Assembly (NCBI GenBank): GCA_963942565.1
Contig: OZ012694.1
Coordinates: forward strand, 39,219,909 to 39,283,908
Direction: 5' to 3'
DNA: 64,000 bases
From: Maea johnstoni
Taxonomy: Eukaryota; Annelida; Polychaeta; Spionida; Magelonidae
The notes under the pieces were generated by a model. The model did no database searches and was not told the origin of the DNA. It saw nothing but the letters and a program-made list of their open reading frames with translations. Of this stretch, positions 1 through 11,499 are shown one piece after another. The translations under genes and the position numbers were made by a program. How positions within the stretch are numbered: the first letter of the stretch is position 1; the number at the start of each line of letters is the position of its first letter.

Positions 1-534
1 AAGGTTTTTCAGTTAAAAGGCATTTTCAATTTCAAAGTATATTTTATTATTTTATAACAAAGACCAACAAACACTAGAATTACTTTTCTTTCAAACTTAA
101 CATGAGTGGAAGAAAACACCACCGTTTATCTCCATACCTTAGTTATCTTTTTAAAAATAACCAACATTTGTTTAGCATTGTTAGAATGTAGACATTTTTT
201 TCTTATTTACCAATTCTAATTGATTTTTTTTATCATATTTCCTACAGCCATTAGCTTAATTATGTTTGACTTAAGTACTCCCTGCCTGCTCATTGTTAAA
301 TATAACATATTAGTTTCCCAACCGGTACATTTATTAGCAGAATGTTTGTTTCTCCTAATCTGCTGCCACACGCACCATTAATGACTGCGGCTATTACTCT
401 CAGAAAACCCAGGTGCAAGGGACAGCATATAAACTATAGGTTCCATTAAGGAAAGAATGAAATATATCAATAATGTTTGGACGAGGATTAATTCTCATAG
501 GAGAACCCTCACCACTAAATGAAGCTTGAAATAC

Positions 535-805
535 TGAGGATCTTCCTGGGAAAATTACAGGAATTCCCAGGAGGTCTCAGCAGCAATTAGTATTAGATGA
601 TCATCTTCCTAGGAAAATCACAGGAATTCCAAGTAAGTCTCAGTTACAATTGGTAGTATAGGTTATTATAATTTCACAAGAAATGACACTTCTATCAAGT
701 GTTTCTTTTAATTCGAAAACAGATTTTGGGCACACATTCCTTTACTTATTTTAGAAGAGACTAGCTAGGTAATCCTGGCATTTTCCAAGGAAAATGTTAG
801 GTATT
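535..805. repeat. Family C repeats (GGAATTCC-rich), three pieces
   Basis: Three degenerate pieces near 535-580, 600-660 and 770-805 carry the motifs CCTGGGAAAATTACAGGAATTCC or close variants, in part as self-complementary blocks. This is the first cluster of a short dispersed repeat whose fuller form reads CCTAGGAAATCCTGGG, then TTTTCCAAGG, then CTAGGAATTCCTTGG, followed by ATTCCAAGCTTCATTTGG. It has no coding capacity. I do not recognise it as a named family. It is defined only by recurrence in this window. Confidence 0.6.
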
Positions 806-867
806 TCAAGGTTCGTTTCGTAAGGGTAATAAAATAGTTAAAAGCTGGGCATGTGATCATGAGTTCA

Positions 868-908
868 GGGCCTGCCCTAATGGCCAAGTGGTCTAAGGCA
901 TTGTTACT
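868..908 (+). mobile_element. SINE-1 head fragment (tRNA-like)
   Basis: The piece has ATGGCCAAGTGGTCTAAGGC, which resembles the A-box end of a class II tRNA such as tRNA-Leu or tRNA-Ser. The match to the SINE at 21393 stops at about 908, where a 5'-truncated family A element begins, so the SINE was cut or recombined at that junction. Confidence 0.5.
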
Positions 909-1048
909 GACTGCACATAGGTACTCATCTGAGAGTACTCAGTGAGATCCATCCAATGAATACCAACATGTCAGGGTTCAAATGGTTTTCAAGAATATTT
1001 GCGTCATTTTACTTTGGACAAAAGTAGCGTCAGCATTGGAAGGGTTAA
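908..1048 (+). mobile_element. Family A palindromic TTAA element, 5'-truncated
   Basis: Only the right two thirds of the element remain, ending in AGCATTGGAAGGGTTAA. The central block with ACTCATCTGAGAGTACTC and the CAGGGTT arm is well preserved. The full family is about 215 bp. It begins TTAACCCTTATGCTGCTGG, ends GCATTGGAAGGGTTAA, and its two halves are imperfect reverse complements. CCC-starting ends next to TTAA resemble non-autonomous piggyBac-like elements. Confidence 0.7.
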
Positions 1049-1482
1049 AGCCAGGTAGGTACTTTGAGCGTACCAAATCTACCATTTGAGAGATGGGCTC
1101 CCTTTGAAGTGCAGAGAAGCGGAATAGCTTCACACGCATCAACAAACCTCAAATGTCACACAAAGCCCTAATGGGAAAACTACTCTAAATGACGGTGAAA
1201 CGGAAAAATGACTTATGGATAATGGGGAAATAGTATGATTAACATTGATGCTGCACACACAAGTATGCATACCTTTACCAAAAGTATCTGAGACTTCCCA
1301 GGAAATGTGGGGATTTTCCCACAAAAATCCCAATAATTTTTTGGAATCCTAAGATTCATTGGCAAAGTATTATTGCAAACTAATAAAAATAATGCCGTTT
1401 GACAGGTATGTAATATCTACTATGGGCAATCAAATCCTGAAATTCAGTATCCCAGCTGGGCTACCAAACCTTGCTAACTAGT

Positions 1483-1673
1483 CTAACCCTTTCGATGCTG
1501 AGGCTACTCCAAAGCACAAGGACACAAAGACCTTTGAAAACCATCTAAACCCTGTCATGTTGGTATTCATTGGAAAGCTCTCACAGAGTACTCTCAGATG
1601 AGTACCCATTTCTCAGGATTTTTGCATCATTTCGTATGGGCCAAAGTAGCCACCAGCAGCATAAGGGATCTAA
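1483..1673 (-). mobile_element. Family A element
   Basis: Nearly complete reverse-oriented copy. It starts CTAACCCTTTCGATGCTGAGG and ends CAGCAGCATAAGGGATCTAA, so both terminal TTAA motifs have decayed. It lacks about 20 bp around the CCAGGGTTTCAGTC arm. Confidence 0.75.
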
Positions 1674-2803
1674 TACAGTGAAAACTGTGTGTTGATAGAC
1701 TCATGAGCTTAAATGAGTCAGCATTGGTAAGCACAGCTCTAATCATTAGTCATGAGGCAGCCAGAACATGGCAGAAAAAGTGAAAAGAAAAGCCAGATTC
1801 CTAATGGGTATTTCTGCCCAAGTGAGTAAAAAAGTAGCCATGCCAAACACAAGGGGCAAGATCCAGACATTGATACCAAATTGAATTGGTTAGAACACTT
1901 CTTAGGAGCATACAATAGTGACTGCATGCTCTAAGACCAGGGGATAGTTGCACCAACAGGCTTAGAATTAACATCAACCAATTTATCCCTACTGTGCCAA
2001 AAGAGGCTGAATTATTTGATTGATCTCTTTTAACAAAAAAAAAGAAAAGAAAACGCAAAATATTTGACAGAAAATATTCAGCAGAACTAAACTGTCTTCA
2101 AATAACTATTTTGAAAAGTATTGTGTCCAGAGAATTCCCTTACTGAATGAAGCTGTCATGCTTCCTTAAAAATCCTGGGATATTTCTTTGGTACTGCAAG
2201 CTTCATGTGATATTAAGGGAATATCTTTCTGTGGGAATTCTAGGTATGTATGAGTCATTGGGGAGGATTTTTTTCAAAACAGTCATACCCGTATGTTTGA
2301 TACAAAGTAATACAAAGAATGTACTAGTTTATATCAGGACATATCAAAAGTTGCTACTGAATGAGTTCTATATTGATAGCCATCATTTAAGTCCAACACA
2401 CTGATTCAATAGAATAAAATACAAAGAATATATATTGGGATACATTTTTTTTCATAAGGTTTACTAATTCATCAAGTTTGGTGATGGTACATTTGGATAA
2501 CAAACTAGTTAATTAAAATCATTGGGGTATGATCTTGTTCAATTTTGCATCGCCTATAAGAATTGATGATTGCCTCTGGCCACTATTCCTACACTGGAGA
2601 TTGAGGGCTTTGGATGTTCTCCATGTTATACCGGGAATACCAGGGGAATCATAGGGCTTATCACATAGGGCTGGTTGTCACACACTCTCATGACCAGATA
2701 GCTGATAGAGAGGAGGGGGATTAGGAATATATCCTTGGCTTTAACCCTATCATACCTAGAGACTTCTTTGAAAAATATTGCCGAGCTGGGTCCATGATAC
2801 TTC

Positions 2804-3109
2804 TTAACCCTTATGCTGCTGGTGGATCACATTTGGCCAATACAAAATTAGGCAAAAAACCTTAAACCTTTATTAATTATTATTATTATTATATTATTAT
2901 CATTATTATTATATTATTATTATTATATTATTATTATTATTATTATCATATTGTTAAAAATTACTGAAACCCTGGCATTATGGGTACATCTGAGAGTACT
3001 CAATGAGTGCTATCCAATGAATACCAACATGACAGGGTTTAGATGGTTTTCAAATATTTCTGCATTCTTGTTCTTTGGACGAAAGTAGCCTTAGCATTGG
3101 AAGGGTTAA
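2804..3109 (+). mobile_element. Family A element with internal TTA microsatellite
   Basis: Both termini are intact, with TTAACCCTTATGCTGCTGG at the left and GGAAGGGTTAA at the right. About 75 bp of imperfect TTA repeat (2873-2946) sits in the left arm and makes this copy about 90 bp longer than its relatives. Confidence 0.8.
2873..2946. repeat. (TTA)n microsatellite inside a family A element
   Basis: Imperfect TTA repeat interrupted by TATATTA and TCA steps. It lies where other family A copies have an A-rich stretch, a likely seed for the expansion. Confidence 0.85.
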
Positions 3110-3364
3110 GATATCAATATAACCATTGAATAGAGAATGAATTTAAAAAATAATCAATGGTCAAAATAAGATTAATAATTCTAATTCTAAGTGTTTTTTA
3201 AAATTGTCAGGAGGTTTTTCAGCACCACAAGCATGGAATGGTTAACTGTAAAGGATAATCTGGTATTTAGGAAAGTATCCAATAGGGGGATCTCAATGCT
3301 CATTCAGTCATGATCAGATCACCACACTGCTCTCACAACTTGAAACTGATAGGAACATTGTAGC

Positions 3365-3695
3365 TAGGAATTGGCACCTGTAAAATATTCCTGATTCGAT
3401 ACAATATTGATACACCATTTCCCTAACCATACAATACCTTAGCGATATTTTAACAATACTGCATGCCTCCTAGAGGACAAAATTTTGGTAAATTTAAAAC
3501 TGTCAACTTCAGAAATTTTGCCAACAAATATCAAACTTCCTTTGCGGGGAGACGTCCAGAAAGCAAACAGGTCAATTTCATACAAATTTTAAGTCTTAGT
3601 GATACGATACAATACTAAACATTTTTGATTTGATAATTTTTCATATTCAATATCGGTATGTGGTATCATATAGTGCACTGCGGTACCTATCCCTA
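3365..3695. mobile_element. Family E inverted-repeat element (TAGGGATTGGTACC ends)
   Basis: The left end is TAGGAATTGGCACC. The right end, read on the minus strand, is TTAGGGATAGGTACC. The interior is AT-rich with several GATACGATACAATA-type steps and no open frame. About 330 bp. Two further copies are at 5290 and 18010. The TAG-starting ends are compatible with the hAT group, but no clean target duplication is visible. Confidence 0.6.
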
Positions 3696-3801
3696 ATAGA
3701 GACAGAGTTCCAATCTATATCTGCATAAATGACGCTTTCTCAGAAAACAGGATACACAAATTTCTCCAAGCATTTCTGAGAATCTGCCTCAAGCTAATAG
3801 T

Positions 3802-4032
3802 TTACCCATTAAGGCTTAAGAGTTCCACTGAAAATTGTCATCTGGATCTATAATACTTTTGTAAGCAACTTAGGAATGAAGCATGAATTCACAAAATATT
3901 TCAAAATATTTATTGCTTTATATCTGATGAACACCACTACTTCAAATACTTTTCAAAATAGGCTTTTATGAGAGAGATATCACCAAAATCGTCAGGTCTT
4001 TTTTTGGCAACTACAAGCAAAAATGGGTTTAC
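3802..4032 (-). mobile_element. Family B palindromic TTAA element
   Basis: Near-complete copy. It runs from TTTACCCATTAAGGC to AAAAATGGGTTTAC and includes the hallmark segments ATCTGGATCTATAATAC and GATATCACCAAAATCGTCAGG. The family is about 230 bp. In the plus sense it begins TTAACCCATTCATGCCTGTAG and ends GGCATGAATGGGTTAA, and the two halves are imperfect reverse complements centred on AATATTTGAAGGAGAG. Confidence 0.75.
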
Positions 4033-5035
4033 ATAACACTGTCAGGCCTTAAGTGCCTCAATGCTTTCCAAATGAAGCTGGAAATGCCAATGAATTTCTA
4101 GGAATAAGAAGTCTGCAAATGTTAGGTAAGACAATAAAAGGGTAATTTCATTGACATCTTTTGAATGAAATAATCTTTTAAAAATATTTCTAGAGATGCT
4201 CATCAGTGCTTAATATAAAAACTAAACTTAAACCTTTTGGAATCAGGAATGCACACACATTCTAATGCATTGGAACATCACTCATCACATTGAGTAATAT
4301 TTGAATAAAAATGGACAGGAATGGTTTAACAAACTTCAGTAGTTGTGACACTTTTGGTGATATCTTTCTTGATCTAAGTGAAGTGCAAACTGAATACGGC
4401 CAAACAAGTTTAATTAAACATAACTCTTCAAATAATGCAACGTCTGATGAATTCATAAAAAGGAGCTATCATACCAAACAACAACAAAAACTCTCAGCCA
4501 GATTGTATTTCTCAAAAAACTTTGTTACCAAGTTTGGACCATGTGTATGCTGCAGTCACATGGGAAAGGGTTAAGAAGAAATTAGGAAGTGTGTGTGGAT
4601 GAGATCTTCTTTGAAATTACCAAGGGATCCAGACAACATTCCAAAGAAGAAGTCAAAGAAATTAAAAAACATTACATGCTCTATCTATCTTTTGGCTTTG
4701 CTCTAGAAAACATATATCTAAAAGGCCAACAACATTAGTACATTCATCATCGTTAGAAATCCACTGCTATCTTTGTGATGACTCAATAGACAGGGCTAAG
4801 ACATTCACCCCCCTGAAGGAGACACCTAACATGCCCAGTGTTAACCTAGTCATTGTGAGAGTTAAGCCCCCTAAGTTCTACATCTCACGAGACGCATCCT
4901 TCGTATGACAGGAAAATCAATGAGCTGTAATCCCGGCATTGACAAACAAGGTACCGCCTCTTGCAGCCTACTGCCTGTATCCTGTCTGCCATGTGGCTGC
5001 CGGCCCGTAGGGAGAGGTACTCGCTATATCTATAG

Positions 5036-5159
5036 GTAGGGTTGGGAATTGGTTGCAATTTCATGATCGATATGCTATTAGCACCCACTCTAACTTCGTT
5101 TTGTTTGAAATGTTTTTGGAGCTTAGTTTCATAGCAAGAAAGCTGACACTTGCCGGTCA

Positions 5160-5191
<32 letters not shown>

Positions 5192-5285
5192 CATTATCGA
5201 TTGACAGTTTTGTAATCGATAAATCAGTAAAAAAAGAGGCAAACGATCGATAATCGATTATAATTGATGATGGGATCAAAACTAA
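5036..5285. mobile_element. Possible hAT-like inverted-repeat element with poly-T
   Basis: The left end TAGGGTTGGGAATTGG faces a right end that reads TAGTTTTGATCCCATC on the minus strand. The right part has several ATCGATTA and ATCGAT palindromes. A 27-base T run (5160-5186) sits inside. The end match is loose and no target duplication was confirmed, so this is a tentative call. Confidence 0.25.
5160..5186. repeat. Poly-T tract
   Basis: Uninterrupted run of about 27 T. It could be the tail of a minus-strand retroposed sequence or simple slippage; no upstream retroposon was recognised. Confidence 0.9.
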
Positions 5286-5289
5286 TAGC

Positions 5290-5636
5290 TAGGGATTGGT
5301 ACCAGTGCATGATAAGATACCAAATATCAATATTAAATGGGAAAAAGTATTGAATCAAAAGTTAAGTTACAGTTAAGTATCGCATCGTATAGTACCATTA
5401 AAATCTAAAAAATATATAAAACTGATTTAACTGCTACCTGGACAACTTTGCACAAAGCTATTTCTCTACTCATTCAGTGCAACTCCTGAAGCTAATGGTG
5501 CTTAATTTGACAAAATTAGGTCTTTGAGAGGCATGCAGGTAGTGTTGTTAAAATAATATTAAGTAATATTAAGTTAATCGTATTGTTTAAGAAATATCAA
5601 TATTGTATCATACCATGAAAAGGTGCCAATCTCTAG
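5290..5636. mobile_element. Family E element, second copy
   Basis: Ends are TAGGGATTGGTACC at the left and, on the minus strand, TAGAGATTGGCACC at the right. The interior has repeated ATATTAAGTAATATTAAG and GTATCATACCATG steps shared with the copy at 18010. No coding frame. Confidence 0.65.
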
Positions 5637-5744
5637 TACGATACTAGCTATTCAGATACTACCAAAGGCTGATACACTTATCCTCAGTCTTTGGTAGTAC
5701 AGAGTGCAGGGGATTATGCCTGTACCAAAATTAAGCATGGAATT

Positions 5745-6470
5745 CATTCAAGGAAATACCTAGGAAGTCGCAGCTACATTCAGGATATATTGATATATCA
5801 GGAAGCAGTTAAATCATGGAATACCACGGAATCCCTAGATTCATCCAGGAAATACCTAGGAAGTCTCAGCTACATTCCGCGTAGAATCTGCCATGGCCTA
5901 ATGGTTATGACCCATGGCTCCCAAAGGGGCTAACATGGGTTATATCTACACTTGATCCTCACATACCAAATTAATTAACCTGGTCGCAATACAAATGTGT
6001 GGCTTTGTGGATGGCTGTCTATGATATCTTTGCAACTAAAAGAACCCTGCTTTATTTTAGCTAGCTTCCCTTAATCAATGTAAACGAGACTTCTGAGGCA
6101 ATCCAGGAATTTTTCTAGGAAATTCTGAGATTCTCAATCTAAGGAATTCCTTGTCCTTCCAAAGCTGTACCCTGCTTGTCTGTGGTGTGTCGGCAGCCTC
6201 AGGGGGAACAATACCCTAGGAAATTCTGAGATTTTGACAAGAAACCATCAGAATTTCTAAGAGCTTCCAAGAAAATTCTTAGGAATACAGGAATTTTGCT
6301 AGAAAATTCTGAGATTCCCCTAATAAATCCTTGTATAAATTTCCTTGGAAATTCTAAAGACTTTTCAAGAAAATCTAATAAATTCTTTGTTCTATCAAGC
6401 TTTATTCAGCAAAGGCTGTACCCTATCTGCCTGTGTGTCGTGTGGCAGCAGCCTGAGGGGGAACAATACT
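5745..6470. repeat. Family C cluster with local duplication
   Basis: Two CATTC(A)AGGAAATACCTAGGAAGTC units lie near 5745 and 5845. Further family C pieces follow to 6365. A G-rich segment with GCAGCCTCAGGGGGAACAATAC near 6190 recurs near 6445, giving a tandem duplication of about 255 bp. Short open frames across it (80 aa at most) look like chance. Confidence 0.55.
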
Positions 6471-6725
6471 GTATACTGTAGTACAGAGGGAGTCTCTCTC
6501 AGTTCAAGGAGAGCTGGATCAATCCCATCTCCAGGCCCTGTGATATTTACTCCTCACACTCAATGCCACCAAGTGCAATGTTAGAAACTCAAATTTGATT
6601 TGGCGATGGAGTTGGCTTCCACCATTACTGCTTTTATTACTGACCTTTTTTCTTCCAAAAGAAATTCACGATAGTTCTGTTATTGCTTTTAACACTGTCA
6701 TTTCCAGGGCTGCTATTTCATCACT

Positions 6726-6937
6726 ATAACCTTTATGCTGCGTGGTGCTAATTTAAATGATACAAAACGATGCAAAACACCTGAAAAATGACTGAAACCC
6801 TGGAACATGGGTATTCATCTGCGTGTACTCAGTGAAAAATATCCAATGAACACCAACACGATAGGGTTTAGATGGTTTTCAAAAATTGTTGTGTCTTTGT
6901 CCTTATGACGAAAGAAACGTCCGCATTAGAAGGGTTA
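6726..6937 (+). mobile_element. Family A element
   Basis: Full length but diverged. The left end is ATAACCTTTATGCTGCG and the right end is GCATTAGAAGGGTTACC. The inner AAACCCTG and AGGGTTTAG arms are kept. Confidence 0.75.
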
Positions 6938-7015
6938 CCCATTTCATTGTGAAAGGCTGTGAATGAATTCCATCACTAGCTTTAACTGACTTAATTTATT
7001 ACCCAATAATTCTCA

Positions 7016-7190
7016 TGGCAAAAAACCAGCCTGACTGTTATGGTCAAATCTTCAAGACAAAATGATAGGTAGAAAAATATTTTAAGGAGAAATGTTAATC
7101 AAGACCAGCAACTCGACTTATTGTCAAAAGTATCATAGATCAAAATGAAAATGTCTAGAGGAACTCTTAAGTATGAATGAGTTGAAGGGG
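7016..7190 (+). mobile_element. Family B element, 5'-truncated
   Basis: It begins within GGCAAAAAACCAGCCTGAC and keeps AATATTTTAAGGAGAAATG, ATTGTCAAAAGTATCATAG and a decayed TATGAATGAGTTGA end. Confidence 0.5.
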
Positions 7191-7521
7191 TAGAAATGAC
7201 TTCCATTATTGTACTTGACCTTTTTCTTTTGGATAGGTTGAACAAATCATTTCCATTTGAGCTATTAAGTCTTTTATTCATGAGAGGCTGGGGTTTGGAT
7301 TCCATCAAGACTAACATTTTAATTTGCAATAGGCTGAAAAAAAAATTCTCGATACTTTCCGATTCCGATTCCGATTCCTACCGACATATACAGAGGGAAG
7401 AATAAAAGCATTTAGGTGAAAAACTGTATCAGATGCTTCACCGCTCTGCCATTTCCATGCTATACTTTCTTTTTTAGGTAGTAGCTTAGATGCCCTGGCC
7501 ACTAACTGGCGTTGTCTCATT

Positions 7522-7560
7522 ACTTTGTCATCTTATTGCATTGCAATAAGATGACAAAGT
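7522..7560. repeat. Perfect 19-bp inverted repeat
   Basis: ACTTTGTCATCTTATTGCA (7522-7540) is followed by one T and then its exact reverse complement (7542-7560). A flawless palindrome amid diverged repeats is unusual. It may be a recent event or a collapsed hairpin. Short TTCCGATTCCGATTCC hexamer repeats lie 145 bp upstream. Confidence 0.9.
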
Positions 7561-8232
7561 CAGTGTTAATTAGATTAACATTTTGCCGATTCCGGAATCG
7601 AAATGATCGCTATGAGATTTTATAGCGATCTTTTCCAAGGGATCGGCGACCATACTGTTGATCTCAAAAATTGAATATACAATTCATGCTCCAAATTCTC
7701 AGAATTTTTAACTTTAAAATGTCAATGTGTGGGAAGTGAGTTTCTTTGATGCTTTTAACCAGAAAAATGCAGAGATATCTCTACATGTTTTTGTTCAAAC
7801 CTATTCATTTTCAAAGGGCTGGAAATGCAGAAAACACGTCAAAAAAGTCTAGGTGCTACATTTGATGACAGCACAATTAGGAGTGTTTTATTGGAAACTG
7901 ACCTACATTTATCCTTTACATATTTTGGTAAACAATGCATTAATTCCAAGACACTTTCCAAGGAAACTCAAGTAGAATGATAAATCAACATATCACAGTC
8001 CTTTCTCTACACAATCTACAATTTCCAGTTTTTAGAGATGTGTACATTAATTACCCTACATTTATGATTCTAGAATTCAGCCCGATATACCAGCTGTTCA
8101 TACCTATAATTACAATACCTCACTGTCACGTTTCGCCGGAAAATCAATATACTCCAAATTGCCGCGTCCCCAACAATAAAAAACCCAGGACAGCATCTGA
8201 AATGCTGGTATTGATTTGGAGAAGGATGCTGA

Positions 8233-8234
<2 letters not shown>

Positions 8235-8310
<76 letters not shown>
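8235..8310. repeat. (TA)n microsatellite
   Basis: About 38 perfect TA units. It produces spurious alternating Tyr-Ile frames on both strands. Confidence 0.97.
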
Positions 8311-8312
<2 letters not shown>

Positions 8313-8883
8313 CATATAAATATTTAGAGTGCTGCAGCTTGGCTTATAGCCAGGATTGGAACTGGGTGCCAAAAATTGGCAATTTCAAAACTCTGGGCAT
8401 CCCATCAAAAATGGGAGAACACAATAAATTATAGATTATAACCATTAAGACATATATTTACTGTTTAAAATAAGGCATACTATCCATATCTAGAATATGC
8501 CATGAGAATTATATTGAAGTGAATAAAAATTATATGTATGCTTGAAATTGACATTTTAAGAAATCATCACAAAAATATTTGGGTGTCCTGAAGGGTAATC
8601 TTTGAGAATTTAGGTGCCAAAAGGGTGTCAAGACGTTCTGATGGCTAAGACTATGGCAGCAGGCATGATTTATAAGGGCTAGACTGTATCCTTGTATGAA
8701 TTAAGCCAGAACATTATTCAGAGTCACGCCCTTTTCAGTTTTGTGGATTGGTCAGGATGTTCAAGACCTCATACAAGTCTAGTTGGCAGTTATGTAAATA
8801 ATATCTGTGTCTAGGAACAGTGGCAGTAAAGGGGCAGGCTCTTTTTCCTGTTTCTCCTGAGTCAATCAATACCAGTCTATGAC

Positions 8884-9097
8884 TTAACCTATCCAATGCT
8901 AAGGCTACTATCGTCCAAAGCACAAGGATGCAAAGATTCTTGATAATCATCTAAACCCTGTCATGTTGGTATTCATTGGACAGCTTCCGCTGAGTACTCT
9001 CAGATGAGTACCCATGTGCCAGGGTTTCAATCATTTTTTAGCTTTTTTGAATTATTTTATTATCGACAAAATTAGCCATCAGCAGCATAAGGGTTAA
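8884..9097 (-). mobile_element. Family A element
   Basis: Complete copy from TTAACCTATCCAATGCTAAG to CAGCAGCATAAGGGTTAAG. Both TTAA ends are present. Confidence 0.85.
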
Positions 9098-9622
9098 GGT
9101 ACGTACCCTTATGGGGTTAATGTTTTTGACTCCTGTGTATAGCTTGAAAGGTCAACAAAGACAAAATTGAAAGAAAAACACGATACCCTTACCTACAAAA
9201 TAATCTTCCCTATATTTGATGCCTAGTATAACAAATACATGACATTTGATGCTTAATGAAAATGTAATAAAATGAAAATTCAATGAAAAAAACCATCATG
9301 ATGAGGAATTTGGTATGGAAGCATACACACAGCTTACTTTAAATTTTCAAGAGTTTACAAAATTGTGAAAAAATATCTTTCAGTCGTGACCAGAATTCCA
9401 TATATCACATACAAGTAGAGGAATGTAGAGAAAATCCTGTTAATGGGAAAAGCATTTTTCTTGTTTATACATCAACGTCAGCTTCTGTGATGTAGGTTGA
9501 TAGTTGTGAACTAACATTTACCTTACTTCAAGGTTACAGCCTGGGAAACTGAGAAAACCTATAGGTTTCTGAGCAGTAAGTTAGAGAAACAAATATGGTA
9601 TAACTGTCAAACTCGTGTGTAG

Positions 9623-9978
<356 letters not shown>

Positions 9979-10077
9979 TAAGCCCTGAGAACTGAGGACT
10001 TTACGACTATAAGGAAGCAGTTGCAGTAACCCACTTGTAATTAGGGGCACTTGATGCACCTCTACTGTTAGCTTAAC

Positions 10078-10277
10078 NNNNNNNNNNNNNNNNNNNNNNN
10101 NNNNNNNNNNNNNNNNNNNNNNNNNNNNNNNNNNNNNNNNNNNNNNNNNNNNNNNNNNNNNNNNNNNNNNNNNNNNNNNNNNNNNNNNNNNNNNNNNNNN
10201 NNNNNNNNNNNNNNNNNNNNNNNNNNNNNNNNNNNNNNNNNNNNNNNNNNNNNNNNNNNNNNNNNNNNNNNNNNNNN
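10078..10277. other. Assembly gap (200 N)
   Basis: A run of exactly 200 N, probably a placeholder of arbitrary length. The right flank is a palindromic repeat, which would explain the failed join. Confidence 0.98.
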
Positions 10278-10289
10278 CTACTTTCTGGT

Positions 10290-10450
10290 ATCTAAAGATC
10301 GGAAGTTGGGCCAAGCCCATCTTAAGATGGGCTAGGGGTCATCGTAAGTTGGGCCAAGCCCATCTTAAGATGGGCTACCCAACTTCCGATCGTAAGTTGG
10401 GCCAAGCCCATCTTAAGATGGGCCAGGATCGGAAGTTGGGCTGCAACTAA
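10290..10450. repeat. Tandem palindromic repeat beside the gap
   Basis: The 20-bp palindrome AGCCCATCTTAAGATGGGCT occurs at 10314, 10357 and, with one end mismatch, 10405. Each is preceded by AAGTTGGGCCA. CGGAAGTTGGG and its reverse complement CCCAACTTCCG also occur. A decayed piece with CTTAAGATGGGTCAACCC lies near 10708. The array probably continues into the gap. Confidence 0.8.
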
Positions 10451-10574
10451 CTTAGTATAACAGAGTGTGTGTGGCCTCCCGTGGCCCACAGCTACTGATG
10501 ACTGCCACTTCATTACACACTCAGCAGGAGATGATGCTCACTTAATTATAATAATACAGGATTTAGACACTGGG

Positions 10575-10712
10575 CATTTCAGGATATCAAATATGGAAAA
10601 CTGATGCGAAATCAACAAAATCTCTTAACCATTTTATAAATGCTGCTGGTGGGTAATTTGGACATTATATCAAATATGGAAAACTGGAGCGAAATGAATG
10701 AAATCTCTTAAG
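10575..10712. repeat. 84-bp duplication with a family A left-end fragment
   Basis: ATATCAAATATGGAAAACTG occurs near 10583 and again near 10667. Between them lies TTAACCATTTTATAAATGCTG with the following TGGTGGGTAATTTGG, a left end of family A cut after about 40 bp. Confidence 0.55.
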
Positions 10713-10781
10713 ATGGGTCAACCCAGTTTTAAGGTTGCAAACTCGTAGCCCCAACAAGGGATTTTTAACCCTGTGATATAT

Positions 10782-10994
10782 ATAACCCTTATGCTGTTGG
10801 TGGCTATTGCAATGGCCAATACAAAATAATGCTAAAATCCTGAAAAATGACTGAAACCCTGGCATATGGGTACTCATCTGAGAGTACTCCCCAAGGGCTA
10901 TTCAATGAGTACCAACATGACAGGGTATAGACGGTTTAAAAATCTTTGCATTCTTTTGCTTTATACAAAGTAGCCCCAGCATTGGGAGGGTTAA
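10782..10994 (+). mobile_element. Family A element with extra flanking direct repeats
   Basis: Complete copy from ATAACCCTTATGCTGTTGG to GCATTGGGAGGGTTAA. The sequence TTAACCCTGTGATATATAT just to its left resembles TTAACCCCGTAGTATATATA at its right end. This could be a long flanking duplication or a small local rearrangement around the TTAA. Confidence 0.8.
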
Positions 10995-11035
10995 CCCCGT
11001 AGTATATATACAAGTGAGCACCACATGGAACGGCG

Positions 11036-11452
11036 GGTACTGCATGCAGGGTGGTCCGATTCACGGGTACTGCATGCAGGGTGGTCCGATTCACGGGCAC
11101 TGCATGCAGGGTGGTCCGATTCATGGGTACTGCATGCAGGGCGGTCCGATTCACGGGCACTGCATGCAGGGTGGTCCGATTCATGGGTACTGCATGCAGG
11201 GTGGTCCGATTCACGGGTACTGCATGCAGGGTGGTCTGATTCACGGGCACTGCATGCAGGGTGGTCCGATTCATGGGTACTGCATGCAGGGTGGTCCGAT
11301 TCACGGGTACTGCATGCAGGGTGGTCTGATTCACGGGCACTGCATGCAGGGTGGTCCGATTCACGGGTACTGCATGCAGGGTGGTCCGATTCACGGGTAC
11401 TGCATGCAGGGTGGTCCGATTCACGGGTACTGCATGCAGGGTGGTCCGATTC
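11036..11452. repeat. 30-bp minisatellite, 14 copies
   Basis: The unit is TGCATGCAGGGTGGTCCGAT plus TCACGGGTAC. Fourteen copies run from 11041 with no length change, differing at only a few C/T positions. Copies 5-7 and 8-10 carry the same three-unit variant pattern, a 90-bp higher-order duplication. Because 30 is divisible by three, frames stay open on both strands (172, 166 and 150 aa), but there is no sign that these are genes. The unit holds the palindrome TGCATGCA. Confidence 0.95.
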
Positions 11453-11499
11453 AAATCAATTCATCATACCTCATTAGCTCTAAGTGTGTCTTAGATAAC

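Noticed and set aside
11036-11452. CRISPR-like regular array
   Set aside because: Units are directly adjacent with no unique spacers, and the window is eukaryotic.
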